Shown here: positions 6,339 through 9,970 of the stretch, piece by piece
Layout of the letters: every line of letters starts with the position of its first letter
Numbering within the stretch: position 1 is the stretch's first letter
NCBI GenBank assembly: GCA_934394615.1
Contig: CAKRRJ010000078.1
Coordinates: 1 to 9,970 of the forward strand
Length of the DNA stretch: 9,970 bases
Direction: 5' to 3'
Origin: an uncultured Lachnospiraceae bacterium
Lineage (GTDB): Bacteria > Bacillota > Clostridia > Lachnospirales > Lachnospiraceae
Made by a program: the position numbers and the translations under genes
Notes under the pieces: model-generated
Told to the model about the DNA's origin: nothing
The model's input: the letters and a program-made list of their open reading frames with translations, nothing else
Database searches by the model: none

Positions 6339-7238
6339 ATGGCAGCGAATTTCGAGCATTATAAAATTTTTTATTATGCAGCCCGCTATGGGAGTTTCAC
6401 CAAAGCGGCAGAGCTTCTCTACAGCAACCAGCCCAACATCACACGCATTATCCGTATTTTAGAGAGTGAACTGGGCTGCACACTGATGAACCGCTCCAAC
6501 CGCGGCATCACGCTAACGGAAGAGGGAGAACGCCTTTACCGGCGGGTGGCAGCGGCTTTTGAGCAGATTGAATTAGGAGAGGAAGAGGTGCGCCAGAGCG
6601 CGGCGCTGGAGAGCGGAACCGTGGTGATCGGAGCCAGTGAGACGGCACTGCACTTGTATCTGATGGAGATTCTGCGGACTTTCCATGAGGCGTACCCGGG
6701 GGTGCGGTTAAAGATTTACAATTACTCGACGCCGGGTGCTGCGAAGGCACTGAAAGAGGGACTGATTGATCTGGCGGTGGTGACTGCGGCAGATGAAAAA
6801 GAACTGGAAGGCGCGGCAGACCATGTGGTTGTGGTGAAGACCTTTTACGATGTGCTGATTGCGGGAAGCCGCCTGGCGCAGCTGGCGGACCAGAAAAATG
6901 AATTAAAAGACCTGGAACAGCATTCCCTGATCACACTGGAACGCCACACCAGCAGTTATGAATTTTACAGTCAGTTTTATCTGAAAAATGGCCTGACCAT
7001 GCGGCCGGATATTGAGGTTGCCACGGCAGATCTGATCCTGCCGATGGTGGAGAAAAATCTGGGAATCGGTTTCCTGCCCTATGAACTGGCGGAACAGGCG
7101 CTGGAAGAAGGACGCGTGTTTGAAATTCCTTTAAAAGAAAGCATCCCGGAGCGCCGCATCTGCATGCTGTACGATACGAAGCGGGAGATTTGGGCAGCAG
7201 GCAGGAGGTTCCGGGAAATGGTGGTTACAAGAGCGTAA
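6339..7238 (+). CDS. LysR family transcriptional regulator (divergent from kinase-like/MATE operon)
   Basis: This is a 299-residue one-component regulator. The N-terminal winged helix-turn-helix is clear: FEHYKIFYYAARYGSFTKAA (residues 5-24), SNQPNITRIIRILESELG (29-46) and the wing MNRSNRGITLTEEG (50-63). The effector-binding domain begins near residue 90 (VVIGASETALHLYLMEIL) and includes the PMVEKNLGIGFLPYELAEQA segment typical of the second lobe. ATG 6339 is chosen because GAGAGG (6322-6327) lies 11 bases upstream and the product begins at the normal LysR position; a GTG at 6285 would add an unusual lysine-rich extension. It is transcribed away from the kinase-like gene across a repeat-containing spacer, the classical LysR arrangement, so that operon is the likely target. 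Its 3' end overlaps the 3' end of the Crp/Fnr fragment on the other strand by 14 bases. Confidence 0.93.
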   Translation: MAANFEHYKIFYYAARYGSFTKAAELLYSNQPNITRIIRILESELGCTLMNRSNRGITLTEEGERLYRRVAAAFEQIELGEEEVRQSAALESGTVVIGASETALHLYLMEILRTFHEAYPGVRLKIYNYSTPGAAKALKEGLIDLAVVTAADEKELEGAADHVVVVKTFYDVLIAGSRLAQLADQKNELKDLEQHSLITLERHTSSYEFYSQFYLKNGLTMRPDIEVATADLILPMVEKNLGIGFLPYELAEQALEEGRVFEIPLKESIPERRICMLYDTKREIWAAGRRFREMVVTRA

Positions 7239-7557
7239 TTTCTGTTTTTCCGAGCTGAATCAGTCCTTCCCGGTCCATGCGCCCAAGCTCCCTCGAAACG
7301 GCGCTCCGGTCGCAGAACAGGTAGTTGGCCAGCTTGTCCCGGCCAAAAGGCAGGGTGATGGTGGCGGAGTGCTGTTCCCGGGACAGAATGGAAAAGTAGA
7401 GCATGAGTTTTTTCCGCAGGGATCCCTGGGTCAGGATGCGGATCTTCATCATCAGTTCCATATTGTTTTTGGCAATGAGCTGCATCAGGTTCTCCATGAC
7501 CTGAAAGCGGTAGGTACAGTTGCAGTTCTGCAGGGAGGTAAACTCCGGCACATACAA
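7225..7557 (-). pseudogene. Crp/Fnr family regulator, C-terminal DNA-binding fragment
   Basis: The 110 codons encode only the second half of a Crp/Fnr-type regulator. The dimerisation helix (VMENLMQLIAKNNMELMMKI, about residues 20-39) is followed by SLRKKLMLYFSILSRE and then the winged helix-turn-helix with LPFGRDKLANYLFCDRSAVS and RELGRMDREGLI. Family members are about 220-230 residues with an N-terminal cNMP-binding beta-barrel, and that domain is absent. The frame begins at a TTG (7557) without a recognisable ribosome binding site. Codons further upstream stay open but instead encode, on the other strand, the activase-related protein. The likeliest reading is that the 5' half was lost at a junction near 7557. 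It is probably inactive, although a bare DNA-binding domain could still bind its operator if it were expressed. Confidence 0.72.
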
Positions 7558-9891
7558 AACTATAAGAAGAACCGGGAGTGGTTCTATGCAGGGTATGATG
7601 GAACGCTTCTGCCAGGCCGGAAGACCATCGGAATTCCCCAGTCTCTGATGATGTACAAGTTTTTCCCGATGGCTTACAAATATTTCACGGAACTGGGCTT
7701 CAATGTCCTGTTATCAGAGGAAAGCTGTGAGGAGATTATCCGCATCAGCCAGGATGTGACCCAGGAGGAAACCTGCTATCCGGTAAAGCTGCTTCACGGA
7801 CACATGGAGCATCTGGCGCGAAAGGGTGTCGATTACCTGTTTATCCCCTGCATCCGTACCATCCGTCATGCAACTTCCGGCGTGGAGCATAATTACGGCT
7901 GTGTTTACATGCAGACGGCTCCGAAAATGGTGGCAAAGACCCTGCGTTTAGAGGAGCGGGGCATCCGCCTGCTGGCTCCGGTGCTTGATATGGATATGGG
8001 ACAGCCGCAGCTTGCCCAGGCCATGATCAAAACAGGTGTTCAGCTTGGAAAAGAAAAGGAAGCCTGCCAGGCAGCCATGAAAGTGGGCGCGGCAGCCATG
8101 CAGCTCTGCGACCGGAAATCAGAAGAACTGGGAAAAGAGATTCTGGCATCCCTGAAGCCAGATGACAAGGTGCTGGTTTTAGTAACACGAAATTATGGAA
8201 TTTCGGATCCGGTGTTAAATATGGGCATTCCGGGAGAATTGTTAAAGCGCGGCTGCAAAGTATTGAACCTGGCACATCTTCAGGGACACAGCATGTATCT
8301 GGCCGGGGAGTACCCAAACTTGTACTGGCCATTCAGCCAGCACATTCTGACCGGGGCGAAGATCATCAAAAACCATCCGAATCTGTATGCCGTGTATCTG
8401 ACCAACCACGGCTGCGGCCCGGACACCATGATTTCCCATATGTTCCGGGAGATTATGGGAGACAAGCCGTATCTGTCGGTGGAGGTGGATGAACACCAGT
8501 CCGCAGTCGGTGTGGTGACCAGGATTGAGGCATTTCTGAACAGTCTGAAGTATGTGGAGAATGTGAACGCTGGAAAGAATGTAGAAGCGTCCGAAAAGAA
8601 AGAACAGGTGGTATGCAGGAAGCGGGAAGAAATGGAGAAGTGTGAAAACACTGAGGCGCATGAGAAAGCTGCAGAACACGGACAGAAACCGTGCTGCAGT
8701 CATTCTGAAATTTTGAAATCCGGTGACTACAAGGAACATGCCCCAGAGTACGACGGCGTCCGCATGTCTCTGGAACGCTCAAAAGACCGCACGATAATCC
8801 TTCCGCCGCTTTCCATCTACGCAGAACTTTACGCAAAATACCTGCGTTATCAGGGCTGCTTTGTTCAGGTCGGCCCGGATTACACACGGGAAGATCTGGA
8901 AAGCGGAAAGGCGGAGAGCATTTCCAAAGAATATGCCACTTTCAGCGCTATGGCGGGGCAGGTGCTGCGGCTGGCGGGATGCCATGGGGATGGGGGAGGC
9001 AAATTGCCGGAAACAGACAGGTTGCCTGTCAGATGTGATCAGGAACAGGCAAAGGAGAGCATGGAGACGCAGATGCAGCAGAATTTCTGGTCGTACTTGG
9101 TTCCACAGACCGAAGGTGCTGAGGCTGAAGGTATGGCGGCCATGGTCATCCGCGCTCTGTTGAAACAGCATGGCACAGCTCCGGACCGCATCAGCCTGTA
9201 TACGCCTTACACGGAGCATTTGTTCCGGCAGAAGGACTGGGAGCAGATCTGGCAGTTATGCATGATGGGCGATGCCCTGTTATGTCTAAACCAGGAGCAG
9301 CGGAAAATAGAACTTGACAGGGTGAAATTTCCACTTGTATGGGAAGATACAAAAAAGCTGCTTACCACATGGCATGAGCTGTTGCCAAAAGCGCAGAAAC
9401 GGGTATTCCTGTTTGGTTCTGCCATGGTTCTGCACAGCAGTTACTTAAACCGCAGTATGCCGGGAGCGGTACGAAAACATGGTTTTACCCCGGTTTCCAT
9501 GATGTTGAGTGAATATCTCTGGTTTTGGATCCGGGAAAGTGGAAAAGAAATTCCGCAGGAAGCCACAGAGCAGCTTTCCTGGTTCAATGAAACGTATTGG
9601 GATATCTGGGGCACCAAGGCATCTCTGGAAGAACAGTTTGCCAGACTGGCAAAGGACTATCCGGACGTGGTGGGTGGAAATATCCGCTACCTGTGCAGCC
9701 TCATTGCGGCCGGAATCCCGGACGCGGCAGGAAGCATGCTGCTGATGCCGACCTATTCTAATTCCGGTTCGGTGATCGAACTGATGAAGCAGCCCTCGCC
9801 GGTGCCATTCCTGCATTTCCAGGCAGAAGGAAGCGGCGAGGCAGATGAGGCAGAGCGGAGAGACATCTGGCTGAACCTGATTTCTTCCTGA
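7558..9891 (+). CDS. Acyl-CoA dehydratase activase-related protein (DUF2229/COG3580-COG3581 type), 5'-truncated
   Basis: This open frame of about 778 codons matches the C-terminal half of the large (about 1400-residue) proteins related to 2-hydroxyacyl-CoA dehydratase activases. Full proteins start with ASKHA-type BadF/BcrA ATPase domains, and none is present here. The DUF2229-like part begins at about 7624 (TIGIPQSLMMYKFFPMAYKY) and keeps Cys codons at 7774 (TCYPVKL), 7849 (FIPCI), 7900 (YGCVY) and 8413 (HGCGPDT), probably Fe-S ligands. A charged linker follows at 8560-8740. The COG3581-like end (from about 8785, RTIILPP) is divergent and lacks its usual cysteines. The frame stays open leftward to a GTG at 7369, but that stretch is antisense to the Crp/Fnr fragment and lacks a ribosome binding site. 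The first in-frame ATG is 7648, inside the domain and also without one. It is therefore likely a non-functional remnant with no other visible damage, so the loss may be recent. Confidence 0.75.
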   Translation, partial: NYKKNREWFYAGYDGTLLPGRKTIGIPQSLMMYKFFPMAYKYFTELGFNVLLSEESCEEIIRISQDVTQEETCYPVKLLHGHMEHLARKGVDYLFIPCIRTIRHATSGVEHNYGCVYMQTAPKMVAKTLRLEERGIRLLAPVLDMDMGQPQLAQAMIKTGVQLGKEKEACQAAMKVGAAAMQLCDRKSEELGKEILASLKPDDKVLVLVTRNYGISDPVLNMGIPGELLKRGCKVLNLAHLQGHSMYLAGEYPNLYWPFSQHILTGAKIIKNHPNLYAVYLTNHGCGPDTMISHMFREIMGDKPYLSVEVDEHQSAVGVVTRIEAFLNSLKYVENVNAGKNVEASEKKEQVVCRKREEMEKCENTEAHEKAAEHGQKPCCSHSEILKSGDYKEHAPEYDGVRMSLERSKDRTIILPPLSIYAELYAKYLRYQGCFVQVGPDYTREDLESGKAESISKEYATFSAMAGQVLRLAGCHGDGGGKLPETDRLPVRCDQEQAKESMETQMQQNFWSYLVPQTEGAEAEGMAAMVIRALLKQHGTAPDRISLYTPYTEHLFRQKDWEQIWQLCMMGDALLCLNQEQRKIELDRVKFPLVWEDTKKLLTTWHELLPKAQKRVFLFGSAMVLHSSYLNRSMPGAVRKHGFTPVSMMLSEYLWFWIRESGKEIPQEATEQLSWFNETYWDIWGTKASLEEQFARLAKDYPDVVGGNIRYLCSLIAAGIPDAAGSMLLMPTYSNSGSVIELMKQPSPVPFLHFQAEGSGEADEAERRDIWLNLISS

Positions 9892-9893
9892 AT

Positions 9894-9916
9894 ATGACAA
9901 AATTGTCATTTTTTTG
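9894..9916 (+). terminator. Short hairpin with T-run after the activase-related gene
   Basis: ATGACA (9894-9899) and TGTCAT (9904-9909) form a 6-bp stem with a 4-base loop, followed directly by a run of seven T. It begins 3 bases after the stop codon. The stem is short and A/T-rich, so termination may be inefficient. The near-perfect TGACAA-AA-TTGTCA dyad could also be an operator for whatever lies to the right. Confidence 0.5.
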
Positions 9917-9970
9917 TCATGAACAATTAAACTGCTGCCATTAAAATGAATCTCAGTAAGAACTTAAGAA

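Noticed and set aside
7369..7557. N-terminal extension of the activase-related frame from GTG 7369
   Set aside because: It is antisense to a recognisable Crp/Fnr DNA-binding domain, has no ribosome binding site, and its translation (HHQFHIVFGNELHQVLHDLK and so on) resembles no part of the activase family.
8242..9219. Long minus-strand open frames opposite the activase-related gene
   Set aside because: Their composition (rich in Leu, Ser, His, Pro and Cys) is that of antisense translation, and no motif or start signal is seen.
1..9970. CRISPR array, tRNA, rRNA, prophage or defence genes
   Set aside because: I saw no regularly spaced repeats, tRNA-like cloverleaf signals, integrase/transposase motifs or defence-family domains on reading both strands.

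Overview
The window looks like chromosomal DNA of a gut-type Firmicute, most likely a Lachnospiraceae (Clostridium cluster XIVa-like) bacterium. The reasons are strong GGAGG-type ribosome binding sites, moderate G+C with A/T-rich intergenic spacers, short hairpin plus T-run terminators, and the gene families present: a clostridial-type xanthine dehydrogenase Fe-S subunit, a cytidylate kinase-like protein, a MATE exporter and a large acyl-CoA dehydratase activase-related protein. This placement is inference from family recall, not from a search.

Layout. (1) 16-522 (+): the small [2Fe-2S] subunit of a molybdenum hydroxylase (xanthine dehydrogenase type). It is probably the last gene of an operon entering from the left and is closed by a strong terminator. 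(2) 673-3939 (+): a LysR regulator with its own TTGACA-17-TATTTT promoter, then a UlaG-like metallo-beta-lactamase-fold hydrolase and an SLC13/ion-transporter-type permease 30 bases apart. This reads as a regulated uptake-and-hydrolysis cassette for an unknown, probably anionic, substrate. A bidirectional terminator follows. (3) 4000-6079 (-): a cytidylate kinase-like P-loop protein followed by a MATE efflux transporter, divergent from a second LysR gene (6339-7238, +). The 259-base divergent spacer holds two perfect inverted repeats. (4) 7225-9891: a Crp/Fnr-family C-terminal fragment on the minus strand and a 5'-truncated activase-related gene on the plus strand meet back to back near 7557, and each has lost its 5' part. 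The simplest explanation is one deletion across a formerly divergent gene pair; an assembly join is the alternative.

The most notable points are the double truncation at about 7557, the loss of both recognisable cysteine motifs from the C-terminal domain of the activase-related protein together with a charged, cysteine-containing linker, and the repeat architecture between the kinase-like gene and its divergent LysR gene. I saw no CRISPR array, tRNA, rRNA, insertion sequence, phage gene or defence system. I do not see a clearly new biological system; the two LysR-linked modules are the best candidates for undescribed function.
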